Shown here: piece by piece, positions 9,619-19,789 of the stretch
Numbering within the stretch: position 1 is the first letter of the stretch
How the letters are laid out: every line of letters starts with the position of its first letter
Origin: Hellea sp.
GTDB taxonomy: Bacteria > Pseudomonadota > Alphaproteobacteria > Caulobacterales > Maricaulaceae
Direction: 5' to 3'
Assembly (NCBI GenBank): GCA_020628495.1
Contig: JAHDFA010000004.1
Location: forward strand, 1-49,010
DNA: 49,010 nucleotides
The notes under the pieces: model-generated
The model's database searches: none
What the model saw: the letters and a program-made list of their open reading frames with translations, nothing else
Told to the model about the DNA's origin: nothing
Position numbers and translations under genes: made by a program

Positions 9619-10904
9619 GGAAGAAATGCCTTATAGTTTTGCCAATTTTGATTTATTGTGGCGTCGCTAAGGCGCTTGGCATCCTCTTCCTTCATCCCCG
9701 CAAATATCATGAGCCTTTCAGCCTTTTCTCTAATAGCGTGCTCACTCATCGGTTTTTCCGGGTCACCAAAGGCGTCTTTAGCAACGAACCTCTGACCGTC
9801 AATTTCCAACGCCGCGCCATAATGATTTGGATAGGCTTTGTTAAATTCATCTGTAGACTTAAGCTCGACTCGCCCACGAAGCTGCTGAAGTTCTTCTGAA
9901 TCATTTTGGATATCAAAGTCCTCTAAACGAGGCTCCCCCTTTAACAAGGTAACCGCCACACTGTGTTGAATAGAAAATTTAGCTTCAATGACAGATTTAG
10001 GGTCAGGGTTATTGCAAAACTTCAATGCATCAGAATACGTCTCCACACAAATTTCTCCCATAATTTTTGAATGGGCGGCACGCCCTAAAACTGCCGCATC
10101 AATCGCTGGATGGGCATGCCTGCATGCAGGATATGGTTTGATTGAGGTTTGGTGAATTAGCCATTCAGGCCCGTAATCCTTGAATATGTCTTCCGGATTG
10201 GCCCCCGGACACATTGCAGCAAAAAAACCCTGCTCGCCCTCTAATATTGTGCGCGGGCCCTGGAATCCCTGGGCAGATAAAAAAGCGGATTGCACACCAA
10301 CTTGTGCCGCATGTCCTGCATGAATTTGTTTAGCCATGGAGTCAGCCTCATGACGCGTCTGCCAAAGCCCTGCCGCCTGAGTCATTGCCAAACCAAAAGC
10401 GGAAACAAAGTCACTTCCTGCAAGCAAATAACAAGATGCCGCTGCAGCACCGATAGGTCCGCATGTCGCAGTATTATGCCAGTAGGCATAATGTCCGGGG
10501 CCCACTGCGCGTCCCAACCGGATGGTAGCTTCATAGCCAATAACTATGGCGTTCAGAAAATCACTGGACGACGCGCCTGTAAACTCAGCCATTGCAAATG
10601 CAGCAGGAAAAACTGTCGGCGCAGCATGTAAAACAGCCCGTTTATCGACATCGTCCATTTCCAACACATTGCCCAAACACCCGTTATGAAGCGCAGCCAT
10701 TTGCGGAGATGAAGACCTTGCGCCTATGCGCTTGCAGAGCCCCGTTTCATTTGGAAAAGCCGCTGCTATCTTTTTTCCGACAGCTTGTGCTTGTCCAGCG
10801 ATGGCACATCCCGTCCAATCCAGCCATAGCAAGGCTGCGCGTTCTCTATCGCTCGCCGTGATTTTACGTCCTAGGTGTTGAGCGAGTTTTTCCGTCGGGG
10901 TCAT
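9615..10904 (-). CDS. MmgE/PrpD family protein, copy 2
   Basis: 429 aa; LDWTGCAIAGQAQAVGKKI, NGCLGNVLEMDDVDKRAVLHAAPTVFPAAFA, SIKPYPACRHAHPAIDA; 4-nt overlaps on both sides. Confidence 0.88.
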   Translation of the reverse strand: MTPTEKLAQHLGRKITASDRERAALLWLDWTGCAIAGQAQAVGKKIAAAFPNETGLCKRIGARSSSPQMAALHNGCLGNVLEMDDVDKRAVLHAAPTVFPAAFAMAEFTGASSSDFLNAIVIGYEATIRLGRAVGPGHYAYWHNTATCGPIGAAAASCYLLAGSDFVSAFGLAMTQAAGLWQTRHEADSMAKQIHAGHAAQVGVQSAFLSAQGFQGPRTILEGEQGFFAAMCPGANPEDIFKDYGPEWLIHQTSIKPYPACRHAHPAIDAAVLGRAAHSKIMGEICVETYSDALKFCNNPDPKSVIEAKFSIQHSVAVTLLKGEPRLEDFDIQNDSEELQQLRGRVELKSTDEFNKAYPNHYGAALEIDGQRFVAKDAFGDPEKPMSEHAIREKAERLMIFAGMKEEDAKRLSDATINQNWQNYKAFLP

Positions 10905-11893
10905 GGCTCAAATCGGATGACCGCTCCGTCCGGAGTCTCAACGATAACAGCACCATTTTCACTTTCAGATAAAATCTCCAACCCTCGCTTAGCGTCTCTT
11001 AGGTCAGATAAATTGGCCTTATCAAAAACAACTTCTCTAATTCCAACAGGGCTTCCGCACTGATTAGAGTAGTCCGCTCCATCCAAACGATCATTCTTCT
11101 CTATCGCAATCATTTCCATGCGACCCCACTCCATATCCGCAATAGGGGAAACTATGGCAGCGCTGTAAGCGATTTCGTCAGTCAAAGCCTTGGGTATATT
11201 AATCGGAACGATCTCTTCCTCTTCTGACAAATAAGGCTTTCCATAATAGAAGGTTGAAAATCCCAATCCCTGCTGAAAGAAATTATAGGCTGCATCCCTA
11301 TCTCGAGCCATTTGCATAATATTAAAGGGAGCGCTCACACGTTCAAATTCTGGGAATGTTTCAGGCAATGCTGTTGTGAGGCGTTCATAAAGCTGCACTT
11401 GGACGCCTGTTTCAGGATGGCTTAAAACAATGACGTGAAGTTGGCTTGGACCAAATTCAAGAAAGACGACATCATCCGTTAGCGACACCCAGCCTAAGGC
11501 CTGAGCATCTTCAACGACGGCGCGTAAATTTTTGACGCGGTGCATAACCGAGTAATAGCAGCCCGTATCCCAAGCTTGAGAACCGAATGGTCTTGTAGAC
11601 TCCCCTTCGGCCTTCACCAATCTTATCAAACCCCAATCTGCCACTCCGGGAGCACCCAGTAACATACTGGCGGAGGATTTTTCACGTATTTCGAATCCGC
11701 CTATTTCCACCCAAAATTTAGAAATTTCTTGGATATCAGGGGCGCCAATAACGACTTCACGCCATCCCTGATTTACGACTGGGTTTGGCTTCTCTCGTTT
11801 AGAGAGGTCAACAAATTTATCGACTGCTGTAGGCGAAACAGGTGAGCATCCCGCAAGCACGGCAAATAGAAAAATTAGGTAAAAATGTCTCAT
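10901..11893 (-). CDS. Predicted lipoprotein with two VOC-like domains
   Basis: 330 aa; signal plus lipobox MRHFYLIFLFAVLAGC|SPVS; then REVVIGAPDIQEISKFWVEIGGFEI and INIMQMARDRDAAYNFFQQGLGFS-type VOC repeats. Confidence 0.75.
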   Translation of the reverse strand: MRHFYLIFLFAVLAGCSPVSPTAVDKFVDLSKREKPNPVVNQGWREVVIGAPDIQEISKFWVEIGGFEIREKSSASMLLGAPGVADWGLIRLVKAEGESTRPFGSQAWDTGCYYSVMHRVKNLRAVVEDAQALGWVSLTDDVVFLEFGPSQLHVIVLSHPETGVQVQLYERLTTALPETFPEFERVSAPFNIMQMARDRDAAYNFFQQGLGFSTFYYGKPYLSEEEEIVPINIPKALTDEIAYSAAIVSPIADMEWGRMEMIAIEKNDRLDGADYSNQCGSPVGIREVVFDKANLSDLRDAKRGLEILSESENGAVIVETPDGAVIRFEP

Positions 11894-12702
11894 TCAGCTA
11901 GCCTTTTGAAAGTGGTGGCTACGATGTCGGGATGGGTAACCATTCCATCTCGAGCAATATCAAGCTCTATAAAATTCCAGCCCGGCAACCTCGCAGGGCC
12001 AACCATTTTTTCGCTGCTCATGGCAAATTTTTGCCCGACGCAATGAATAAAACTCCGAGATAAGTTTTCCCAACCTGCATTCTGCAAAACAAGGACATCC
12101 GTCCAAGTTTTGGCCGGATGTGTCGTAATTTTAGAACGAACCCACTCCGCTTTTGGATGATCCTCCGGAAGCAGCATTCTAAGCGGATAATCCGCCCACA
12201 AATCCATTTTGTATCCATCAATAAAATTTTCTTGCCGCTTTACGAAATAGTCTGCAAGCGAGCCATCTGCATTGCGCGGAGTCCCGCTCATTCGGTTACC
12301 AAAGGGCACAAGTGCATCAAAGAAACAAATATGTTTGATGCGGCGTTTTAAGCGATCCGCAACGCCTGTGATTGCGACACCTGTAAATGAATGTCCGACG
12401 AGAATAACATTTTGCAAATCTTCAAATTCAATGACGTTCACAATGTCTTGGATATGCGTTTCCAAACCCACCTCGGGAGAAGATAGGTGTTCACGTTCCC
12501 CACACCCCGTTAGCGTCGGCGTGAAAACGCGATGTCCGTCATCTTCCAAGATATTCCGTACATATTTCCAAACCCAGCCACCATGCCATGTTCCGTGAAC
12601 TAAGACGAAAGTTTGACGCTTTGCAGGTAAAGACTTCACTGGCGCGCATGCAGAAAGTCCGGCTGTCGTCGCGCCTGCTATCACTGCGCGCCGATCAGCC
12701 AT
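11890..12702 (-). CDS. Alpha/beta hydrolase with Tat-like lipoprotein signal
   Basis: TFVLVHGTWHGGWVWKYV and LVGHSFTGVAITG (nucleophile elbow). Start MADRRAVIAGATTAGLSAC at 12702 (ORF track 12753) gives a twin Arg, a hydrophobic stretch and a LSAC lipobox. Confidence 0.82.
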   Translation of the reverse strand: MADRRAVIAGATTAGLSACAPVKSLPAKRQTFVLVHGTWHGGWVWKYVRNILEDDGHRVFTPTLTGCGEREHLSSPEVGLETHIQDIVNVIEFEDLQNVILVGHSFTGVAITGVADRLKRRIKHICFFDALVPFGNRMSGTPRNADGSLADYFVKRQENFIDGYKMDLWADYPLRMLLPEDHPKAEWVRSKITTHPAKTWTDVLVLQNAGWENLSRSFIHCVGQKFAMSSEKMVGPARLPGWNFIELDIARDGMVTHPDIVATTFKRLAE

Positions 12703-13270
12703 CAGTCGTTTGAATTTGGGTGGTTTTCGCAAATGAAAGAGGTGTGCTTTCAAGCTCTGTCGCGAGTGTTGAATTCCAACGATTTAAAAAGCCAAACATT
12801 CCAATGACAGATAGGATTTCAACAATCTCATCATCAGTGAAATAACTCTTCAAATCTGCAAACTCCGCATCGGTCACTTCATTTGGTGTTTTACCCGCCC
12901 CTAAAGCGACTCGTAATGCTGCACGTTCTGCATCTGAAAAAAGGTCAGATGTCTCAAACTCCCAAGCTTTCTGAATTTTCAGTGCCTCTATTCCGGCATT
13001 GTGAGCACCATGGGCCGTATGAACCTGGCAATAGACGCAGCCTGCGGCGGTTGAATTTATATATCCAATCAGCCGTTTAAGTCCCGGGTCAACGGTTCCG
13101 CCTCCGTAAACAGCGCCTACAAGGGCGGAAAGTGCTTTCGTCAGTTGCGGGTTTCGCGCCATAATCAGAGCATCATTGGGCGTAAACCCCATCATCTCTG
13201 CGCCAAGATCAACCAATGTCCGAACATCTTCGCTCAGGGCTTCTCTTTCAATTGGCTCAAGACGGCCCAT
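12695..13270 (-). CDS. Carboxymuconolactone decarboxylase (AhpD-like) family protein
   Basis: 191 aa; GCVYCQVHTAHGAHNAGI (CxxC...H signature). Confidence 0.85.
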   Translation of the reverse strand: MGRLEPIEREALSEDVRTLVDLGAEMMGFTPNDALIMARNPQLTKALSALVGAVYGGGTVDPGLKRLIGYINSTAAGCVYCQVHTAHGAHNAGIEALKIQKAWEFETSDLFSDAERAALRVALGAGKTPNEVTDAEFADLKSYFTDDEIVEILSVIGMFGFLNRWNSTLATELESTPLSFAKTTQIQTTDG

Positions 13271-14371
13271 CTATAATTCGCTCTTCAAAATGTGATTGTG
13301 CTGTCCAAGGCCGGGTAAATCAAAAGAAAGCTCAGCAGGTTCAGACTTAAAACGGATTGGATTTTGTATATGGCTCTTTTCACCATCCTTGATAACAGGC
13401 GCATACGTTTCGGTCAGAGCCTGATGCAAGGTTCGAATAGTGGACCAACAACAATCAATTTCCGACAATATGTCTTCCCACTCAGCTTGCGGTTTCGTTG
13501 CGAAATGGCTGGCAAGAAATGATTTCACTTTATCTTGTTGCCCGACCGGTTTTTTCATCTCTTCAATTAATGCGGGCGCATCAAATGCATTTAATAAATT
13601 TGCTACAAATTTAGGCTCAGACCCGCCCAAAACTATATGCCCGCCATCTTGAGTTTCATATATGTTGACGAATGCATTTCCACCAAAGCTGCGCATTTCA
13701 TCGCGCTTCGGTTCTCGGTTCTTTGCGAAAACAGATCCTGTTACATTCGGTACCCAAGACAGAAGGCTATTATACATAGAAATATCTAAATAATCCCCCA
13801 AACCTGTTTGCGTCCGACGATATAGTGCCATCAAAATTCCGGATAAAGCATGAAGCGAGGCGGTCATATCCGCGCTTGGCATGGGTGTAAGCGCGGGTTC
13901 GCCTTCCATTGATCTGGTGAGATCAGCCGTCCCCGCCATGGCTTGAACAACCAAATCATGAGCAGGTTTATCTGCATATTTTCCGGCCTGTCCAAATGCT
14001 GAAATCGAACAATATACTATGCCGGGATTGATGGATTTAATTGCATCATAATCCACACCTAATCTTTGAACGACGCCTGGGCGGAAGGCTTCGACAAAAA
14101 CGTCAGCAGTTTTTGCTAATTCCAGAAAATCCGCGTGCTCATCCGGGTCTTTTAAATTGACCTTATAGCTTTTCTTTCCGCGCGAGATATTTGTGAACCA
14201 AACGGAATGACTATCTGAGTATTTTTCACCCATAGTGCGTGTCGGCTCACCAAAACCGTTATCAGGCTCCACCATGATTACATCGGCACCGTGATCGGCC
14301 ATCATCATGGTCATATGTGGCCCGGGTAAAAACGCGGATAAATCAAGAACTCGGACGCCCTCTAATTTCAC
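13271..14371 (-). CDS. CaiB/BaiF family (class III) CoA-transferase
   Basis: 366 aa; GVRVLDLSAFLPGPHMTMMMADHGADVIMVEP, VFVEAFRPGVVQRLGVDYDAI, PGIVYCSISAFGQ. Confidence 0.93.
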   Translation of the reverse strand: MKLEGVRVLDLSAFLPGPHMTMMMADHGADVIMVEPDNGFGEPTRTMGEKYSDSHSVWFTNISRGKKSYKVNLKDPDEHADFLELAKTADVFVEAFRPGVVQRLGVDYDAIKSINPGIVYCSISAFGQAGKYADKPAHDLVVQAMAGTADLTRSMEGEPALTPMPSADMTASLHALSGILMALYRRTQTGLGDYLDISMYNSLLSWVPNVTGSVFAKNREPKRDEMRSFGGNAFVNIYETQDGGHIVLGGSEPKFVANLLNAFDAPALIEEMKKPVGQQDKVKSFLASHFATKPQAEWEDILSEIDCCWSTIRTLHQALTETYAPVIKDGEKSHIQNPIRFKSEPAELSFDLPGLGQHNHILKSEL

Positions 14372-15516
14372 TTCAGTAACTCATCTGTATGCGCTCCAAG
14401 TTCTGGTGCTATACCTCCCTTTAAGCGCTCACCATTAATGCGATAGGGCGAAGACAGAAGGCGAATTTTTTGCCCCGGCATACCCTCATGCTTGTCCTCA
14501 TAGACCATCTCAACTTCGTGGACATAATCATTTTCAAGAGCCTGACCAATGTCATAGACTGGCGCGGCAGGCACATATCCGCCAAATTTTTCCATCCAAA
14601 ATGAGACAGTATTCGTTTTGAGAACAGCCTCCATCGTGTCCTGAACAAGTGCCCGATTTACGCGGCGGTCTTCAACTTTTCTAAATCGCGGATCCTCAAC
14701 CCATTCCGGATGACCTAATATTTCAGCAACACGTTCCCAGAACTTTTGGGTTTGGCAGCAGAACATTATCCAACCATCACCCGCCTCCATGAGTTGGCTG
14801 GGGACAATCGCCGGATGCGCACCTCTGGGTTGGCGAGTCACAATATCCCCAGCATTTAGATACCATGTTGCGGGATAGCTGACTTGGTGCAGCGCCGTAT
14901 CAAATAGTGAAACATCAACATCACAGCCTTCACCCGTACGCTCAGCACCTAACACTGCCGAAACTAAACCTGTCGCAAACATGGACCCGGTCATGAAATC
15001 CACCATGGACAAGCCAAAGCGCACGGGTGGTCCGTCAGGTTCTCCGGTGACAGAACAAAATCCGGCCTCGGCCTGCATGAGGTAATCATAGCCCGGCCAA
15101 GCCGCGCGGGAATTATCACGACCATAAGCAGATAAATGCGCACAAACGATTTTCGGGTTGATAGTTTTCAGAGAGGGATAATCAATTTTCAACTTGGCGG
15201 GTAAATCACCGCGAAGATTATTAGAGACAGCATCAGCCGTTTTCACTAATTCTTCAAAAGCACTCCGTCCCTCATCAGATTTCAAATCGAGTCTAAGGGA
15301 CTTTTTATTCCGATTAAAGGTTTGGAAGAACTGGCTATCTTTATCTCCGATCAAATGCGGGCTCACAAACCGCGAAACATCACCACCCGTTCCGGGATTT
15401 TCTATCTTGATGACTTCAGCCCCAAGATCGGCCAGAAGCTGCGTTCCATAAGGCCCTGCCCCATATTGTTCCACCGCAATGATACGGATACCGGTAAGGG
15501 GCAATTGCTGCGACAT
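14368..15516 (-). CDS. CaiB/BaiF family (class III) CoA-transferase
   Basis: 382 aa; GIRIIAVEQYGAGPYGTQLLADLGAEVIKIENPGTGGDVSRF, NPKIVCAHLSAYGRD. Confidence 0.93.
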   Translation of the reverse strand: MSQQLPLTGIRIIAVEQYGAGPYGTQLLADLGAEVIKIENPGTGGDVSRFVSPHLIGDKDSQFFQTFNRNKKSLRLDLKSDEGRSAFEELVKTADAVSNNLRGDLPAKLKIDYPSLKTINPKIVCAHLSAYGRDNSRAAWPGYDYLMQAEAGFCSVTGEPDGPPVRFGLSMVDFMTGSMFATGLVSAVLGAERTGEGCDVDVSLFDTALHQVSYPATWYLNAGDIVTRQPRGAHPAIVPSQLMEAGDGWIMFCCQTQKFWERVAEILGHPEWVEDPRFRKVEDRRVNRALVQDTMEAVLKTNTVSFWMEKFGGYVPAAPVYDIGQALENDYVHEVEMVYEDKHEGMPGQKIRLLSSPYRINGERLKGGIAPELGAHTDELLK

Positions 15517-15524
15517 CGTTGATC

Positions 15525-16724
15525 CTAAATCTTATTCCGAGCGATTTGCTGCTTGGCAATTATGATACGTTGCATCTCATTCGTGCCCTCACCAATACAC
15601 ATGAGCGGCGCTTCACGGAACAAGCGCTCAACAGGATATTCTTTAGAGTAAGAATAACCGCCATGGATTCGCATGGCCTCAAGGCTGTTTTCTGTAGCAC
15701 ATTCCGACGCAAAATATTTAGCCATGCCAGCTTCCATATCACAACGTTCACCGCTGTCATAAGCGCGGGCGGCATCTAAGGTCATCAGCTCGGCCGCTTT
15801 TGTTTTTGTAGCCATCTCGCCCAGTTTTAATTGAATGGCTTGATGCTCACAAATTTGTTTTCCGAAGGTTTTACGTTCCTGCGAGTAGCGCGTGCTTTCT
15901 TCTAAAGCTCTACGGGAAATGCCGACGGCGCGCGCAGCAATATTAATCCGGCCTAATTCCAAGCCTCCGACAGCCATGTAAAAGCCTTTGCCTTCTTCAC
16001 CGCCAATGAGGTGACGTTTGGCATCAATTCGATAATCATCGAAAAAAAGCTCGCCGGAATCGATACCTTTATAAGCCAGCTTCTGCATCTTATTCCCGGT
16101 GGTAAAACCTTCATAGGTTTTACCTGTATCCGGGTCGACCTTAGGGGTAATCAGCATGGACATGCCTTTATATCGCGGATCTGCGCCCGGGTCCGTTTTC
16201 ACCATCAAGGCTACCGCCCCACCCATTAATCCATTTGATATCCAAGTTTTAGAACCATTAATGATATAGTCATCACCATCACGTTGAGCGACGGTTTTGA
16301 TTGCCTGCAGATCCGTTCCTGCGTTGGGCTCGGTCAACCCTAATCCACCCCGAATTTCACCTGAGCAAAATTTTGGTAGCCAGTAATCTTTCTGGAAGTC
16401 AGTTCCATATTTCTCGACAACGGTTGCCATCATCAAATGCGAGTTAAAAATGCCCGTCAATGACATCCATTCCTGCGAAATACGCATGACGATTTTGGCG
16501 TAAGTCGTCGCTGACAAACCTAAGCCGCCATATTCCTGAGAAATTGTGGCTCCGAACAAGCCAAACTCTTTCATATCCTCAACAAATTCATGCGGATATT
16601 CGTCCGCATGTTCCATTTCCATGACCTTGTCGCGGACTTTTTCACGGCACCATCTATCGATAGTGTCCAACATCATGTTTTCGTCTTCGACAGTCCAAGC
16701 GCTGGGATCAACAATTGCATTCAT
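15525..16724 (-). CDS. Acyl-CoA dehydrogenase family protein
   Basis: 399 aa; GLTEPNAGTDLQAIKT, RKTFGKQICEHQAIQ, IHGGYSYSKEYPVERLFREAPLMCIGEGTNEMQRIIIAKQ. Confidence 0.95.
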   Translation of the reverse strand: MNAIVDPSAWTVEDENMMLDTIDRWCREKVRDKVMEMEHADEYPHEFVEDMKEFGLFGATISQEYGGLGLSATTYAKIVMRISQEWMSLTGIFNSHLMMATVVEKYGTDFQKDYWLPKFCSGEIRGGLGLTEPNAGTDLQAIKTVAQRDGDDYIINGSKTWISNGLMGGAVALMVKTDPGADPRYKGMSMLITPKVDPDTGKTYEGFTTGNKMQKLAYKGIDSGELFFDDYRIDAKRHLIGGEEGKGFYMAVGGLELGRINIAARAVGISRRALEESTRYSQERKTFGKQICEHQAIQLKLGEMATKTKAAELMTLDAARAYDSGERCDMEAGMAKYFASECATENSLEAMRIHGGYSYSKEYPVERLFREAPLMCIGEGTNEMQRIIIAKQQIARNKI

Positions 16725-16735
16725 CTTATCAGCTC

Positions 16736-17257
16736 CTAGTAATTTTCAACTTTATCTTCTACGGCATTCCCTGAATTCGGGATCAACATGTTACGCTTGA
16801 AAGTACAGACCATCGTTCCGTCTTGTTTAAAACCTCGCGTTACAATCGTAACGATGCCTTGGCCGGGACGAGATTTTGACTCGCGTTTTCCCAGTACTTC
16901 GCTCTCGCCGTAAATTGTATCGCCGACAAATACGGGAGCCGTGAATTTAACTTCGTCCATACCCAGATTTGCAATGGCTTTTTGGCTGCAATCAGACACA
17001 GACATGCCGATGAGAAGCGCCAAAGTATAAGGACTAACAACCAAGCATTGCTTGAATTCAGAAGCTTTCGCAAACTCATTATCAAAATGCATGGGATGCG
17101 TGTTCATTGTCATCAGCGTGAACATGTGATTATCATATTCAGTGACGGTTTTACCGGGACGATGTTCGTAAATATCACCCACATTGAAGTCTTCGTAATA
17201 CCGCCCAAAGGTCTCGCGAAACCTATTAGGGCCTATTTGTTTGACTGAACCGACCAT
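16736..17257 (-). CDS. MaoC-like (R)-hydratase family protein
   Basis: RYYEDFNVGDIYEHRPGKTVTEYDNHMFTLMTMNTHPMHFDNEFA hotdog/MaoC motif. Likely start MVGSVKQ at 17257 (ORF track 17272). Confidence 0.9.
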   Translation of the reverse strand: MVGSVKQIGPNRFRETFGRYYEDFNVGDIYEHRPGKTVTEYDNHMFTLMTMNTHPMHFDNEFAKASEFKQCLVVSPYTLALLIGMSVSDCSQKAIANLGMDEVKFTAPVFVGDTIYGESEVLGKRESKSRPGQGIVTIVTRGFKQDGTMVCTFKRNMLIPNSGNAVEDKVENY

Positions 17258-17258
17258 C

Positions 17259-18068
17259 TTATTTTCTCGCACGCATTATACGTTGCGCCTTTTTCAAAAG
17301 AGGCGCTTCAATTAATTTTCCATCGACTAACGCAACATCGCCGTCAGCCTTTTGATACGCCGCAATCACCTTCACCGCCTGAGAGATTTCTGCTTCGCTG
17401 GGCGTTAATGCCGCATGTATTCGTTCAATTTGCGCCGGATGTATGGCCGCTCGCGCGTGAATTCCCAGAGATTTATTGCGCCGGGTCGTTTTTTCACAAT
17501 CGTCCAAATCTCGTAAATTGATATGAGGAACATCAAAAACTGTTACGTTGTGCGCAGCAGCAGCAACCGCCAATACGGACCGAGCATATAAGAGTGCATC
17601 CCAGCCCAAATCACAGTCCAAATCCGCACTGAAATCTACAGCACCGAACAATCCTAACTTAACCCGGTCATGTGAAAAAATATCTGATACATTCAATAGG
17701 CCAACAGCACTCTCAATGATGGGACAAAAGACTCCCAAAGCGCTAGGTAGTTCATCATCCAACTTACGCATTTCAGATTGATCTGAAACTTTTGGGATCA
17801 TTATGAATGGCAGTGCCAAATCTGACTTTATCAGGTCTTGAATATCGCCTTTACCGTCAGGCGTTTGGACGCCGTTTATGCGGATACCTATATTTTTGTG
17901 GTCCGCTTCCCCTAAATATCTCAAGGCATGTTTACGCGCTTCGTCTTTCTCCGAGGGACCAACAGCGTCCTCCAAGTCAATACAGACTAAGTCAGCATCA
18001 GCCGCTACGGCTTTTTCGAAACGTTCCGGGCGATTGCCAGGCACAAAAAGGACGGAACGATAATACAT
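17259..18068 (-). CDS. HpcH/HpaI aldolase/citrate-lyase family (CitE-like) CoA-ester lyase
   Basis: 269 aa; RSVLFVPGNRPERFEKAVAADADLVCIDLEDAVGPSEKDEAR, IRINGVQTPDG, GIHARAAIHPAQIERIHAALTPS. Confidence 0.93.
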   Translation of the reverse strand: MYYRSVLFVPGNRPERFEKAVAADADLVCIDLEDAVGPSEKDEARKHALRYLGEADHKNIGIRINGVQTPDGKGDIQDLIKSDLALPFIMIPKVSDQSEMRKLDDELPSALGVFCPIIESAVGLLNVSDIFSHDRVKLGLFGAVDFSADLDCDLGWDALLYARSVLAVAAAAHNVTVFDVPHINLRDLDDCEKTTRRNKSLGIHARAAIHPAQIERIHAALTPSEAEISQAVKVIAAYQKADGDVALVDGKLIEAPLLKKAQRIMRARK

Positions 18069-18952
18069 TAGGGTCGGACCTGAGACGCAAAATGGTCGGC
18101 AATGTCCTCACGACGCGCAATCCAAACATCATCGCGGTCTTTAACATAATTCAAGAACTCCCGGAAAGCCCAGATACGTCCCGGCCTTCCAATGATACGC
18201 AAATGCAGACCAAGGCTCATCATACGAGCCCCTTCATGATTGGCTTCTTCTAACAGTTCATCAAAGGTACGCTTCGCATAATCTAGCCACATATTTGGCG
18301 TGAAACTCGGCGAGAGCCAAAATTTCATATCATTGCTGTCAACTGCATATGGTAAAATAATCAATGGCTTTGTTGAACCATCGCCCATATTCACATGGTC
18401 CCAATAGGGAAAGTCATCAGAATAATCATCCATGTGATAGAGATATCCCTCTTCCACAAGTGATCGCCTGATATTGTCCGTATGAAGATACCGAGAAAGA
18501 TAGCCGACGGGTTTTCGTCCTGTTGTAGCCAAAATAGACTCTGTACCTCTTGCGATAAATGCCCGCTCGTCTTCTTCGCTCATAAAAGCGGTGAAAAGCC
18601 AGCGATATCCATGGGAACAAGGCTCATCTCCGCGATCTGTTATCGCATCAGCAAGCCAAGGCGCTTTTTCCAAAGCTTGTGCGCAAACCGTCCATGTTGC
18701 GGGAACACCCGCCTCATCCAGTAATTTGAGGATACGTGGGGCGCCGCGATTTATACCATATTGATAATTCGATTCATTCCCGTGAACGCGAATTTTGGCT
18801 TTCAATCCTGTCACCAATTCATCAACCGGTTCATTCGTTTTATCACCCTGCCAAATTCCGCGCTCCGCGCCCTCTTCGACATTGACGACGAGGGACAAAG
18901 CCAGTTTGGCACCATTGGGCCATACAAAATTTTCCGGGGCCGGCTCATTCAT
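18068..18952 (-). CDS. Polysaccharide-deacetylase-fold hydrolase, PuuE (allantoinase)-like
   Basis: 294 aa; LSLVVNVEEGAERG, PCSHGYRW, LGLHLRIIGRPGRIWAF; EE replaces the DD motif and SHGYRW is retained, as in PuuE-type proteins. Confidence 0.82.
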   Translation of the reverse strand: MNEPAPENFVWPNGAKLALSLVVNVEEGAERGIWQGDKTNEPVDELVTGLKAKIRVHGNESNYQYGINRGAPRILKLLDEAGVPATWTVCAQALEKAPWLADAITDRGDEPCSHGYRWLFTAFMSEEDERAFIARGTESILATTGRKPVGYLSRYLHTDNIRRSLVEEGYLYHMDDYSDDFPYWDHVNMGDGSTKPLIILPYAVDSNDMKFWLSPSFTPNMWLDYAKRTFDELLEEANHEGARMMSLGLHLRIIGRPGRIWAFREFLNYVKDRDDVWIARREDIADHFASQVRP

Positions 18953-19789
18953 TTAGTGCGGCTCCTCACCACCTGAAACATTCATGCTTTCCGCTGTAAT
19001 ATATTTAGCCTCATCAGAGCAGAGGAATGCAACAGCATTGGCGGTATCCTCCGGCAAGCCGGGACGTCCCATTGGAATTCTGGCGGCCATAGCCTTTAGA
19101 TAGTCTTCAACACTATCCGCGCCTGTGACTTCTGCAAAATATTCATTTTGCCAAGCCCCCAAAGCAGTCGTGACATGATTGGGACAGACATTATTTACCG
19201 TAATATTGTGAGCACCTAATTCTGTCGCTGCGGACCGGACAAGGCCGACCAATCCATGTTTGGAAGAGGTATAAGCCTGCGCATGCGGAAAGCCTGATTT
19301 CGCCGCCTGAGAGGCCACATTTATGATACGTCCGCCCTTTCCTTGAGCGACCATAATCTCCGCAGCTGATTTAACGCCGAAAAAAGCACCTGATAAATTA
19401 ACGTCAATGACAGCTCGCCAATCATCTTCAGTAACATCGAGCAACGGCTTCATGATGTAACCGATACCCGCATTATTGATCCAGATATCTAAAGATCCAT
19501 GCGAGTCTTTTGCGTGTTCTGCGAGCTTTCTGACTTCCTCAAGCGACCTTACATCGCAAACACATGTCGAGGCCTCAACACCTTGAGCGCGCATATCGGC
19601 GGCAATGCTTTCCATTTCATCGGTCGTGCCAATATGATCTTTTCCGGTCGCCGCGTCACGGGACTGACCAATATCAGAAATCACTATATTCGCGCCGTCT
19701 TCTGCGAGCCGCTTTGCAATCGCCTCACCCAATCCGCCTCGACGTCCAGAGCCTGTGATAACAGCCGTTTTGCCTGACAGTTGCTTCAT
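18953..19789 (-). CDS. Short-chain dehydrogenase/reductase
   Basis: 278 aa; TGSGRRGGLGEAIAKRL, NNAGIGY, YTSSKHGLVGLVRSAATELG, NVCPNHVTT. Confidence 0.95.
   Translation of the reverse strand: MKQLSGKTAVITGSGRRGGLGEAIAKRLAEDGANIVISDIGQSRDAATGKDHIGTTDEMESIAADMRAQGVEASTCVCDVRSLEEVRKLAEHAKDSHGSLDIWINNAGIGYIMKPLLDVTEDDWRAVIDVNLSGAFFGVKSAAEIMVAQGKGGRIINVASQAAKSGFPHAQAYTSSKHGLVGLVRSAATELGAHNITVNNVCPNHVTTALGAWQNEYFAEVTGADSVEDYLKAMAARIPMGRPGLPEDTANAVAFLCSDEAKYITAESMNVSGGEEPH

Noticed and set aside
17807-18253. 148-aa plus-strand ORF
   Set aside because: Antisense across the HpcH/PuuE-like gene junction; no coding features.
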